Of a stretch of DNA of 36,093 nt, positions 1 to 9,156 are shown in pieces. Position numbers and translations under genes: made by a program. Below the pieces are notes generated by a model. It saw nothing but the letters and a program-made list of their open reading frames with translations. It made no database searches and was not told the origin of the DNA. The first letter of the stretch is position 1, and every line of letters starts with the position of its first letter. The DNA is from Mesotaenium endlicherianum (lineage: Eukaryota > Streptophyta > Zygnematophyceae > Zygnematales > Mesotaeniaceae): the NCBI GenBank assembly GCA_009602735.1, contig WELA01005352.1:17524-53616 (forward strand), read 5' to 3'.

Positions 1-441
1 TGAATGCCGAACTCGAGAGCAATGCCTAGCGTATGTACATGGAATGATTTTACTGTTCAACGGTCAGTGCGATGGCACCGCCTACCCGGGAGTTAACCAC
101 GTTGGTAGGACCTCGGTTAACCAAATCCACCGCCATCTCCCATCATCCCGAATTGCCATCCATCATAGGGATGTCATCTGGCCATTCATCTAGCATACCA
201 CACTTAGATGCATATCGAGGCAGTTCGCTGCTACCGAGTACGGAAGTCAGCTGGCTGTCAAAGAATGTGTCAGCAAGCTGACTTAAGGTGACCTCAGCCT
301 GCTACTTTCGGCCAAGTCATTAAACTGATATTGAGTATAAAGTCCAGCAGACTGATTGTTAGCTAGAGTTCAGCAGGCTGCACTTATTTAACTATATTAT
401 TTTAATGAATATTATATCAACCACTATACTGATTCATTACA
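1..441 (-). repeat. LTR of the chromovirus family, copy A (cut by window edge)
   Basis: This stretch matches the solo LTR at 733-1446 and the element LTRs at 8086-8803 and 15769-16489, including the conserved block around 70-140 and the CAGCAGGCTG-type motifs near 350-382. On the minus strand it starts with TGTAATGAATCAG (plus strand ends ..GATTCATTACA at 441). The other end lies outside the window, so it cannot be told whether this is a solo LTR or part of a full element. It encodes no protein. Confidence 0.85.
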
Positions 442-727
442 CATACTTCATTAGTTGTTTTCCTACCATATTACAGTCTTGAGGTGCTCACTCTGGAGAG
501 TACACATTCTTTTTTGGCTATCTCTTTTTGGCTATAACGCCACATGTATTATAGACTCCATTGCAACAAAGCCTGCTTACCTATAATGTGTTGCTTATGC
601 CTATGGTGCGCACTCGACCTCGTAACGCACGACATAGGCAATTCCTACGGGTATGCCCTGGAATTGCTAGGGGATAGGGAGAGTAAGGGACATTGGGGTG
701 TCGGGGTCTTTGTTTGATCTTTGCTTG
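442..727. other. Spacer between two LTR copies, no gene seen
   Basis: About 290 bp separate LTR copies A and B. No gag or pol coding, primer site or long open frame is visible, so the two LTRs are not the ends of an intact element. The right end of the spacer carries the 5-bp target duplication of copy B. Confidence 0.6.
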
Positions 728-732
728 GTCTT

Positions 733-1446
733 TGAAACAAATCGCCTGACTAAAAAGGCGGTTAACAATTAATGAAGATCTTTATATCAGCAAGTAATCT
801 TTATGGTGTTTTCTGTTAATTGATTAAACAGCAAAAGACAACACACTAGCAGTGGACAATACTCGTAAGTCAAATGGAAGTAAACTAGCATCAATAATGC
901 AATCAGTAAACTCACAGATAAGCAAGGCTAGGAGACAGTGCGTATCAATGGCTTCTCGCCTTGGATTCAGATCTCTCTCAGTAAGCAGTTCAAGAGAGTT
1001 GGCCTCGTTTCCGAATGCCAAACTCAAGAGCAGTACCTAGCATAAGTACATGGAATGAGTTTATTGTTCAACGGCCAGTGCGATGGCACCGCCTACCCGG
1101 GAGTTAACCACGTTGGTAGGACCTCGGTTAACCAAATCCACCGCCATCTCCCATCATCCCGAATCGCCATCCATCCTAAGGATGTCATTTGGCCATTCAT
1201 CTAGCACACCACACTTAGATACATATCTAGGCAGTTCGCTGCTACCGAGTACGGAAGTCAGCTGGCTGTCAAAGAGTGTGTAAGCAAGCTGACCTAAGTT
1301 GACTTCAGCCTGCTGCTCCCGGCTGAGTCATTAAACTTATTATTTTTTAAAGTCTAGCAGACTCAATATTAACTATAGTTCAGCAGGCTGAACTTATTTA
1401 AATATTATTTTTAAATGAATATTAACCAATTTACTGGTTCATTACA
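733..1446 (-). mobile_element. Solo LTR (copy B) with perfect 5-bp target-site duplication
   Basis: A complete 714-bp LTR. On the plus strand it runs from TGAAAC at 733 to ATTACA at 1446, that is TG..CA termini in either orientation. It is flanked by GTCTT at 728-732 and GTCTT at 1447-1451, a perfect 5-bp target duplication as expected for Ty3/gypsy integration. No internal gag-pol remains, so it is a solo LTR left by LTR-LTR recombination. By homology with the 8086-16489 element its transcription direction is minus. The duplication also fixes the LTR ends used for the other copies. Confidence 0.9.
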
Positions 1447-1451
1447 GTCTT

Positions 1452-4450
1452 TGTTTGGTCGCGGGCCGCACCTGTGTGTGTGTACGTTCATAGTCGACCC
1501 TTTGTCTAGTTATAGTTCATTATTAGTTTGTTATTGAGTTTGTGTGAGATGACGCAATGGCACGTTCGTCGTAGCAGGTCGAGTTTTATTAGGTTTTGGG
1601 TATAGTTCAAGAGGGCACGTTACTTAGGCCGCGAGCTAACACCATTTTGGTGTTAGCTTTTGTATGTCCATTTTCATGAGTGAGATAATACTTGGTTTCT
1701 ATGTGACTAAAATGTTCATGGTGTGTGCTTGTGTCCTCTTGCTTTCTTCACTTCTATGTGTTGGTTGCTCGTGGTGCACGACACCACTTACGTTTAGTCG
1801 CGATTACTACATTTTTTCTCGCGGCCATAACATAGCTTTCCGCTAGTAGTTTGCTCGATATGATAGGTTCATACGCTCACGATTCTAAGTAATTCTACTC
1901 CGCGTTAGCTTGTTCACAAGTTACAATAGCTCATTTTTTGCTCTCTAGTTAGTGCCTAGTCGCTGCCCAGCTGTCCATTAGCGCCCAGTATGGACTTCTA
2001 GTATTCTTTCTCATTGTACAGCTCATAAGCTGGGGGCTTTTTCCCCTAACAGGGGGGTTTTTTACCCACAGCACCTAGATTAGCCAGTCCACGTCCAGCT
2101 CTCTGAATTAGTGCCCAATGTCCTGTCTTTGCTGTCCCAACAATTGTTTAGTTTGTGCGTGTCAATGCCTAACATCCGCCGACGGTCACCGTTACGACAA
2201 GGGGGAGGCCACCGTGACTACAGCGCCCGGTCCGTCTTCAAACTTGTATCCCAGCCTCCCCGCCCAGCCTAGTACGCGTGGCTTGTGGCTTGTACTATTG
2301 CCCCTTGAGTGCCAATCTGCCGAGGGCTTGCAATCCACTCGGCTGACTTTGCTGTGGCTTTTGGTTGCGGGGTTTTGACTGAGGTGTGCAAATGGCAGCG
2401 ACAATGACGACGACAACAACAACAACGACAACGACGACTGGGTTGCGACTGAGGACCAATCGAGTACTACCTTTCACTCCCTTCCACATTGATTGGAGCT
2501 GCTTTTGCTGGCGTAGTTGTGAGTGCTGATTGAGCTTAACTGTGAACTTGCATCTTGCTGGCGGCGCGTGACCCGCACACAGAGCGACTTCTTTTGCACT
2601 GTGGGATGACAGAGGGTTACAAGTGGGGCAACCGCAACAAGCCCGACAGCAAAGAATGAACGCCCCCTCCACAACCTTGCTCAGGTTTGTCTTTGCAAGA
2701 ATCTCACACGCCGTTTGCTCGTCGGAAAAGTATGACATGTTGCAACCAAAAGCAATGTTATGATCAGGACCTAAGAGTGGGCAGTTGAAGTATGCACTAA
2801 CCCATTGGTGGGATGGGCGGGCTGAGCAGGGATGGAACGACGAGGCGTGGAGGAGGAAGGCTTATTGTCGTTATTATCATAACAGGAGAAGCTATCTTAG
2901 CTCATATTTATTGTCGTAGCACTGCGGTATTTTGTGAAAACATTATTCACTTCATACTCTAAGCACACACTTTTTGGTGCATACATTCTTCAGTAAGTGT
3001 CTGGACTTTCATTCGGTTTCAAGTGTCAAAGGCAATGCAGTGGGGGGCAAGCACAGCTGACTGTGGACATTGATTTCTTTGCATAATATTCTTCATAACA
3101 TAGGAACAAGGCTTGGTGCAATTTTGGTCCAGTAGCAGGCTGTAGCTCCCGATGCTGCTCCCTTAGCATAAACGGAGCTTCTTTGAGCTTGTTATGAGAA
3201 GGAGTCTTTTAAGGCACACAATGCATACCAGTATGAAATGCTCCCACTCTTATGGTCCTAGCTACAGGTGATCCTGGAGAGAGACAATTTTCCTGTGATT
3301 TGAAGTTATTGGTGGCATTGTTCATCACCCAAGGAATCGCAACCATGTTGGTCTATTGATATGGTAGGACAAGATCATGAAATTTTGGTTGCAGCGCAGT
3401 CATCTTTCGATTAATCTATAGTGATGGAAAGTTTTAGCTTCATTGGCTAAGAATTAGACTTCTTATGACACAACAGCCTAGTACATTGCACAAGCATCGA
3501 CTTAATGTCACATCGGATTCGATCTCCGTCGTGATCGATTACATTTTCAATTCTGGGATTCAGTCTCGGGACTTGTATTTTTTTTTTCAACTTCTTTTGC
3601 CTCGTCATTGCCGCGTCGACCGAACAGCCCACCGACGTCAATATCGATTCAACTCAACTCAATTTGTTTGGATTAAATGCCTGTTGAAGCAAATGCCTCC
3701 ATCCCTCCCTCGTCATGTGTATATCACCACCACCACCGGGGGGATTAATTATCGGCACTCTCGGTGTGATCGAGCGAGGACGCACTCTGTCCCATCATTT
3801 TCTCCTCCTCCTCTTGCATCTTTCTTCCTCCTTCCACCCCCCTTTTTGTAATGCTCATTGTTGTATCCGTGCATGGCAAGTCGGTCAGCAGGCACACAGT
3901 GTATCTGAATGCCCAAAATCAATGATTCTAAAATCACACGAAACACACACGCACATCGACACTGGACAGCACTTGTAACAAGGAGTGCGCCCCGTTGTCC
4001 TCCCACCCTTTCTCCACACCGATATTGCCGTGGCCTGTCCCGCCATCAGCATGCGCCGATGCAGTCGTCCGTGTGCACCGTCGCCACTATTGAGTAACGT
4101 CACCAGCAGCAGCAAGCTGCCATCAGCAGCTACAGGAGCATCCCCGCCATATTTTTGGGAAGCTCCTCATGCGACCGCCACGACGACGACGAAGGCCACC
4201 ACCACAACGACGGAAGAGGCACACACTTTGCTCCCAATTTTCCTTCATTCCTGCTCCCTCCTCCCTGCATTCCCTGCCTCCTTCCCTACAACACAAATGT
4301 TTACTTGAGGTGAAGAGCTCAGCATCTTCTTTCGCTGTGTGGAAAAAAACGAGGAAGGCCCCATACAGCACCGATCACGCCTGGCATTATGTAAATCAAA
4401 CTATGTCACTATTCCTGTAGCTCGACCTCCATCCACATTCTTCACTATAT
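1452..4450. other. About 3 kb with no recognisable gene
   Basis: Open frames here are short and show no known domain. The longest (2295-2738, minus) contains a valine run that comes only from an ACAACAACG-type simple repeat near 2400-2440. Other landmarks are alternating G and T runs with C runs around 2030-2065, and CCA/CGA-rich simple sequence at 3720-3745 and 4165-4215. I see no RNA gene, LTR or transposase signature. Confidence 0.5.
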
Positions 4451-4590
4451 TTTGTAGCCTGCATAGGTTAGTAGGCTCATGAGCTAGATAAGAATGTAGG
4501 CGTGAGGCTCATTATGGTCTTTTGTAGCCTGTCATGATTGGCAGGGATGTACGATGGACGGGAATATAGGCGAGCAGGTTCACGTGAAGT
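4451..4590. repeat. Two-copy degenerate tandem repeat, 70-bp period
   Basis: TTTGTAGCCT occurs at 4451 and 4521. GAATGTAGGCG at 4492 is matched by GAATATAGGCG at 4562. Both pairs have a period of exactly 70 bp. The units are diverged and non-coding. Confidence 0.65.
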
Positions 4591-5199
4591 GACCAATCCG
4601 AAGCTTGCATGGTCAATGGTGACCCTCTCTCTCTCTTCATCTCTTACCATCCTTCTTTCTTTATGCTGCTGATTTCCACGACTTTTTGTATTTGAACGTG
4701 ATCATGAGCCCTACAACTGCTGAAATGGTAGCAGTTTGTGTCACACTTTGCTTGTGTCTTCAGGCTCTCCCTCCCTCTCTCTCATTGTGTTGCTGGAGCA
4801 CATTCTAGTAATGGTTGTACTTGGGTGTGCTCATGATTTGTGAACATCAGTGAAAGCGACATCCTCCACCAAATTCGGGTATTCCCTCACCCTCTCCCTC
4901 CCTCTCACATTCCCTGGCTCCAAGGTCATAGATTTATAAAGTGCATATTTATTTGAGTTATTTGAGAGTGTGTTTGGAACATCTAGAATTATAGAGTGCA
5001 TTCTTGTGGTCATTTTTATATAAAGTTCGTTGAATTTGGTTGAGTATAGGGAGAGTTATGAACACTCTGAGACAGGTCTAGTGGGAAAACTCATTTTCGT
5101 TGAGTTTTATTCAAAGCGAAGAATTCCAGTTGTCCGCCACTTTGAGCGGAGGCTTGGAGGCGAAGAAAGGCATTTTTTGGCCTTACTCCGCCACTTGTT
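4591..5199. other. No gene seen
   Basis: AT-rich to mixed sequence with CT-rich runs near 4620-4640, 4768-4785 and 4885-4912. No open frame with a recognisable domain, and no repeat shared with the rest of the window. Confidence 0.45.
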
Positions 5200-5387
5200 G
5201 TGCCTAACAGTGTCGGTCCCTCGACACGTGCGTAGCCTTCCAGCACATGTGCCTTTGACCTGGTCGAGGTGTCGGTGGCCCTCCTCACGTGTGGGCAAAT
5301 ATGGCCGATCGACCTTCGCACGTGTGTCGGCGACAAGCCTTACCAAGGTTAACCCATCCCTGGGCTCCTGAACTTGCACCATGCAAC
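5200..5387. repeat. 188-bp dispersed repeat with CACGTG cluster, copy 1
   Basis: This segment is repeated in the same orientation and at the same length at 34872-35059, and similarity stops abruptly at both ends (GTGCCTAACAG .. CCATGCAAC). It contains CACGTG-type motifs at 5225-5230, 5286-5291 and 5319-5324, and a one-base variant CACATG at 5244-5249. It lies just downstream (minus strand) of the second gypsy fragment, so it may be part of that element's terminal region. This cannot be proved because the other copy has no pol next to it. Confidence 0.85.
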
Positions 5388-5484
5388 CATGACCAACACT
5401 CAGAGCAACGTCCTCCTTCACCCAGCTCTCACCATCTGCTTATCCTAAGACTTAGCAGAACTTTTTAAAAATACTTGCCTTGCC

Positions 5485-6093
5485 TTAATTCCTCTGGCAA
5501 GCCACCAACTCTGCTGGGCTGCTCGGATCTTCGTCCTCTCGAGCTCCTGTTCTGTCGTCTGAAGATGGGTCTGGGTTCCTGCTGAGTCCATTGGCGTCGT
5601 GGTTGAGCACTCCTGCTCTGTGCACCACCGTCATTTGGTACTCTTGCAGCTTAAGAGCCCAGCGAGCCAACTTACCAGTGAGGTCTCCGTTCTTCATCAA
5701 CCATAGTAATCGTGAGTGATCCGTGATCAACGTGAATGATCTTCCCCACAGATACTCTCTGAAGTGTGTGACAGCCCAAACCACTGCCAGCAGCTCTCCT
5801 TCGTAGGACGAGTAGTTGCTCTCCGCTCGATTGTTAGAGCGTGAGGCATAGGCAATAACATACTCCTCTCTAGGGCTTGCGGCCTGAGTGAGTACTGCGC
5901 CAATTCTCACACGACTCCAGTCCGTGAGCAGATTGAACGGCTTGGAGTAGTCAGGCGTTCGCAAGACTGGGGCTGTTACCAGCCGCTCCTTAAGCTCGTT
6001 CATGGCTTTATCCTGAGCTTCTGTCCACACAAAAGGCACATCCTTTTTCAGGAGTTTCGTCAGGGGTTTAGCAATTATGCTATAATCCTTCAC
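5485..6093 (-). pseudogene. Ty3/gypsy pol fragment, RNase H domain
   Basis: This open frame of about 200 residues matches the RT connection and RNase H region of Ty3/gypsy polyproteins. It starts at KDYSIIAKPLTKLLKK, continues through LLTDWSR (first catalytic Asp), SNYSSYEGELLAVVWAV (catalytic Glu) and LITDHSRLLWLM (second Asp), and ends near NHDANGLSRNPD (last Asp). The acidic catalytic residues are present. It is out of frame with the RT segment upstream at 6308-6976, so the original polyprotein is broken by a frameshift close to 6090. No integrase follows downstream, where a stop is met at 5485. I call it a decayed element fragment. Confidence 0.85.
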
Positions 6094-6307
6094 AAAACTT
6101 ACGATAGTATCCGCTTAGCCCTAACAGAGCTTTCAGCTTAGACACAATCGCAGGTGCAGGTATCTTGTAAATGGCCTCAATCTTCACAGCCTAAGGGGAC
6201 ATAGCATTGTTCCCAATTTCATGTCCTAGATAAGGCACGTGTGCCTCAAAGAATCTGCACTCCCCAGGATGCAGCTTCATCTGGAATTTCTCCAGGCGCT
6301 GAAACAC
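6094..6307 (-). pseudogene. Broken segment joining RT and RNase H of the gypsy fragment
   Basis: Translated in the RT frame, this stretch continues recognisable gypsy sequence (FQRLEKFQMKLHPGECRFF, then YLGHEIG, then LLGLSGYYRKF) but is interrupted by in-frame stops. It becomes out of frame with the RNase H part near 6090. It ties the two flanking open frames into one decayed pol gene. Confidence 0.75.
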
Positions 6308-6976
6308 TTATTCCAAGTGCTCGAGGTGCTCCTCTATGGACTTGCTGAATACTACCACATCGTCAATGTATGGCTTAGCAAAATCCAGCCTCTCCAGCAC
6401 TCTATCCATAGTCCTCTGAAATATGGCTGGGGCATTTTTCAGCCTAAATGGCAATACTGTCCATTGCCAAAGTTCCAGCAAAGTTCCGCTTTGAGCCCAG
6501 AAAGCGGTCTTACCTCGATCTTCTGTTTTCACACGGATCTGGTTGAAGCCTTGACGCAGATCGATGATGCTGAACACCTTCCCGGTGGTGGCAATCGCAA
6601 AGATCCGCTCCGACGTAGGCATCACATAGCTGTCTGGCTCTGTGTAGAAATTCAATCGCCTGTAACACATACGAGTGGCAATGTAATTGCCGGCCTCGTC
6701 CTTTTTAGTGACTACTACTGTGGGAGCCCCATGCACTGACGTAGATTTTTCAATCATGCGGAGCTTATGCAGCTCTGCGCAAGTTTTCTCCACACAGTTC
6801 CACTCTGTCTGACTGAGCTTATGCGGCCCAAGTCTGACTGGATTATCAGTAGTCAGTGTGATCTCACACACACTAACAGTGGTTCTACCAATCTCCTCCT
6901 TAGTAAAAGCAAACACCTTGCGGTGTTTCTTCAGCGACACACTTTCCAGCTCAGATATACAATTCTCCGCTTGCAA
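6308..6976 (-). pseudogene. Ty3/gypsy reverse transcriptase fragment
   Basis: This open frame of 222 residues is a gypsy reverse transcriptase core. FSIIDLRQGFNQIRV is RT motif A with its catalytic Asp, LPFRLKNAPAIFQRTMD is the following conserved block, and YIDDVVVFSKS is motif C with both Asp residues. The upstream part (FAFTKEEIGRTTV) resembles the region just before RT in plant gypsy elements. The same frame extends upstream to about 7231 after a stop near 6980. The RT differs clearly from that of the chromovirus at 13121-13798, so it comes from another lineage. It cannot be functional because it is cut by stops and frameshifts on both sides. Confidence 0.88.
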
Positions 6977-6982
6977 GCGGAG

Positions 6983-7231
6983 TTACATGCAAATAACGAC
7001 TTCATCAGCCAATCCAAACACACAAATAAAGTGCACAAAATGCCAAGTGTTAGACCACGCTGACGGTTCTCTTTCCTTCGGAAAGTGTCGGCAGCAACAG
7101 ATCTTACAAGTCAACAAGCGCCAAAAATTTGGCGCAGGTGAAAACGCGTCATCGGATTCTTCAACCCGATAATGAAATTCAAATCCACGTGGACATTCAC
7201 ACTCTCGGTCTACGGAACGCGCGTGCAACAT
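6983..7231 (-). pseudogene. Probable upstream continuation of the gypsy pol fragment
   Basis: This 82-codon open stretch is in the same frame as the RT segment and separated from it by one stop codon. It is Cys/His-rich in the middle (CKICCCRHF), but I do not recognise a domain, so its assignment to the element rests on position and frame only. It could equally be flanking sequence. Confidence 0.35.
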
Positions 7232-8085
7232 CCAGTGGTTTGGCCCCGCGAGGACTCATAGACAGCCGCGTGAGCTGTCAAGCCTAAAGGCTGCCGGCCC
7301 GTGAGCTGTCACTCCCGTCAGATTCTGCCCCAAAAGGCCCAAGCCCGACAGGGTCTTAGCCCATCGAGGCTCTGAGCCCGTCGTGCCTCATAGAGCCCGT
7401 TGGAGCTATGAAAACTCAAGGTTTGCCAGACCTTTAAGTTCTGGAGGTAAAGATTATAACTTCATGCAATTGCCGGGTGCGACGTTATTCAGAAGGCTGG
7501 CCGGAGAAGTTATTCATTTATGGTTTAAATCCTTGCGTGTGATTGGTGAAAACGCGGGGCACGACCTAGTCACAGCCATCCCCTTCACCTATCCTTATTG
7601 GGCCAAGGACCGATTGGCACAGTCCGGCCCCCGTAGACCAGGAGTACACACCAAGCCACTCGTGGACTTGTGCAAATAATTGATCAATCAATTGGTTTAC
7701 GAGCCATCTCGTTAGCATAACGTTATTACTACCGTGGCATGAGCCGCGGCCAAAGGAACGGAGCCCACCGTGCTCCTCGTCAATAACGTATGAGGCCACA
7801 ACCAATCCGAGCAGTCAGAGATTGGTCACGAGCTGCGGGTGTACCTCACAAACAAATGTGGACCAATAGAAGACAGGGGGGAGGACGAGTGGAAGCAAAG
7901 ACCCCTCCCGCTGACAAAAATAGAGAAAAGGCCCCGGGGACGACGACTTGTCAGGATCTAGTCAAGACCATGCAATAGGGGCCGGGCACGTAAGGGCCAC
8001 CCCTACCACCCCGCGCCTTCAACTCGAATGAAACTCATATGAAAAGTTGGCCTCATTTTCTTTTAACTTATTGATCCACAATAGT
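7232..8085. other. No gene seen; short palindromes only
   Basis: GC-rich sequence with recurring GCCCGT and GAGCTGTCA words at 7250-7410, and ATTGATCAAT, a perfect palindrome, near 7678-7687. No open frame here shows a known domain. It lies between the gypsy fragment and the 3' LTR of the chromovirus and may be decayed element leader or host spacer. Confidence 0.4.
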
Positions 8086-8803
8086 TGAAATAAATCAGCA
8101 AACCAACAGGCGATTAACAATTAATGAAGATCTTTATGTCAACGAGTAATCTTCATGGTATTTTTTGTTACCTGATTAGACAGCAAAAGACAACACACTA
8201 GCAGTGGACAAAACTCGCAAGTCAAATACAAGTAAACTCGCATCACTAATGTAATCAGTAAACTCATACATAAGCAAGGCTAGAAGACATTGCGTATCAA
8301 TGGCTTCTCGCCTTGGATTTAGATATCTCTCAGTAAGCAGTGCAAGAGAGTTGGAATCGTTTCCGAATGCCGAACTTGAGAGTAATGTCTAGCATATGTA
8401 CATGGAATGAGTTTACTATTCAACGGCAAGTGCGATGGCACCGCATACCCGGGAGTTAACCACGTTGGTAGGACCTCGGTTAACCAAATCCACCACCATC
8501 TCCCATCATCCCAAATCACCATCCATCCAAAGGATGTCATCTGGCCATTCATCTAGCATATTACAGTTAGATGCATACCTAGGCAGTTTGCTGCTACCGA
8601 GTACGGAAGTTAGCTGGCTGTCAGAGAATGTGTCAACAAGCTGACCTGAGTTGACTTTAGCCTGTTGCTTTCGGCTGAGTCATTAAACTGGTAATTATAT
8701 GAAGTCCAGCAGACTCAAAATTAACTAAAGTTTAGCAAACTGAACTTAATTAACTATTTCATATAAATTAATATTATATCTCCCAATATACTGATTCATT
8801 ACA
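8086..8803 (-). repeat. 3' LTR of the chromovirus
   Basis: 718 bp, from TGAAATAAATC at 8086 to ATTACA at 8803 on the plus strand. It aligns over its whole length with the 5' LTR at 15769-16489 and with the solo LTR at 733-1446. The polypurine tract abuts its minus-strand start at 8804. Confidence 0.92.
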
Positions 8804-8822
8804 ATCCCTCCAACTTAAATTG
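8804..8822 (-). other. Polypurine tract next to the 3' LTR
   Basis: On the minus strand, CAATTTAAGTTGGAGGGAT immediately precedes the LTR start TGTAATG. The GGAGGGA core directly against the LTR is the expected plus-strand primer site for reverse transcription. A close relative of this motif occurs at 11049-11066. Confidence 0.7.
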
Positions 8823-9156
8823 TTGTTGCCTCAACAACATTAAATTGTAGAATTATCTGGGCAGGAAACTAACAGGATCAACCCCCAACCGCCTGCCTCT
8901 TGCTTCAAGACTGTTGCCTAGCTGTGGGGATCACTAGTGACAGTGAACTGTCACCTCCACCCTCAATCCACTTCCATTGTGGGGTGCAAACAGAGAGCCC
9001 TCCAGCAAGGCTTGAGTTGAGGATGATTTTGATGTTTGGGGGGTTTGTTCCCGGGGCTCCAGGATCAGAAGACTGAGATCTGGACCTGGATCTGCACAAC
9101 CCTCTAGGTCTGTCAGTTGGCCTACTAAAGAACCCTGTTTGTTCTAAAGTTGGGCC
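8823..9156. other. Non-coding tail of the element, with palindrome
   Basis: Sequence between the extra ORF and the polypurine tract. TCACTAGTGA (8931-8940) is a perfect palindrome overlapping GTGACAGT-GA-ACTGTCAC (8937-8954), an 8-bp perfect inverted repeat with a 2-bp loop. No coding evidence. Confidence 0.5.

Noticed and set aside
72-281. Similar short ORFs (MAPPTRELTTLVGPRLTKS..) at 72, 1083 and 8435
   Set aside because: They recur because the LTR is repeated. They lie on the antisense strand of the LTR, vary at their ends and are not conserved in the fourth copy (16080 region).
2295-2738. 147-codon minus-strand ORF with a poly-valine run
   Set aside because: The run is produced by an ACAACAACG simple repeat; no domain, no codon structure, and the opposite strand is also open.
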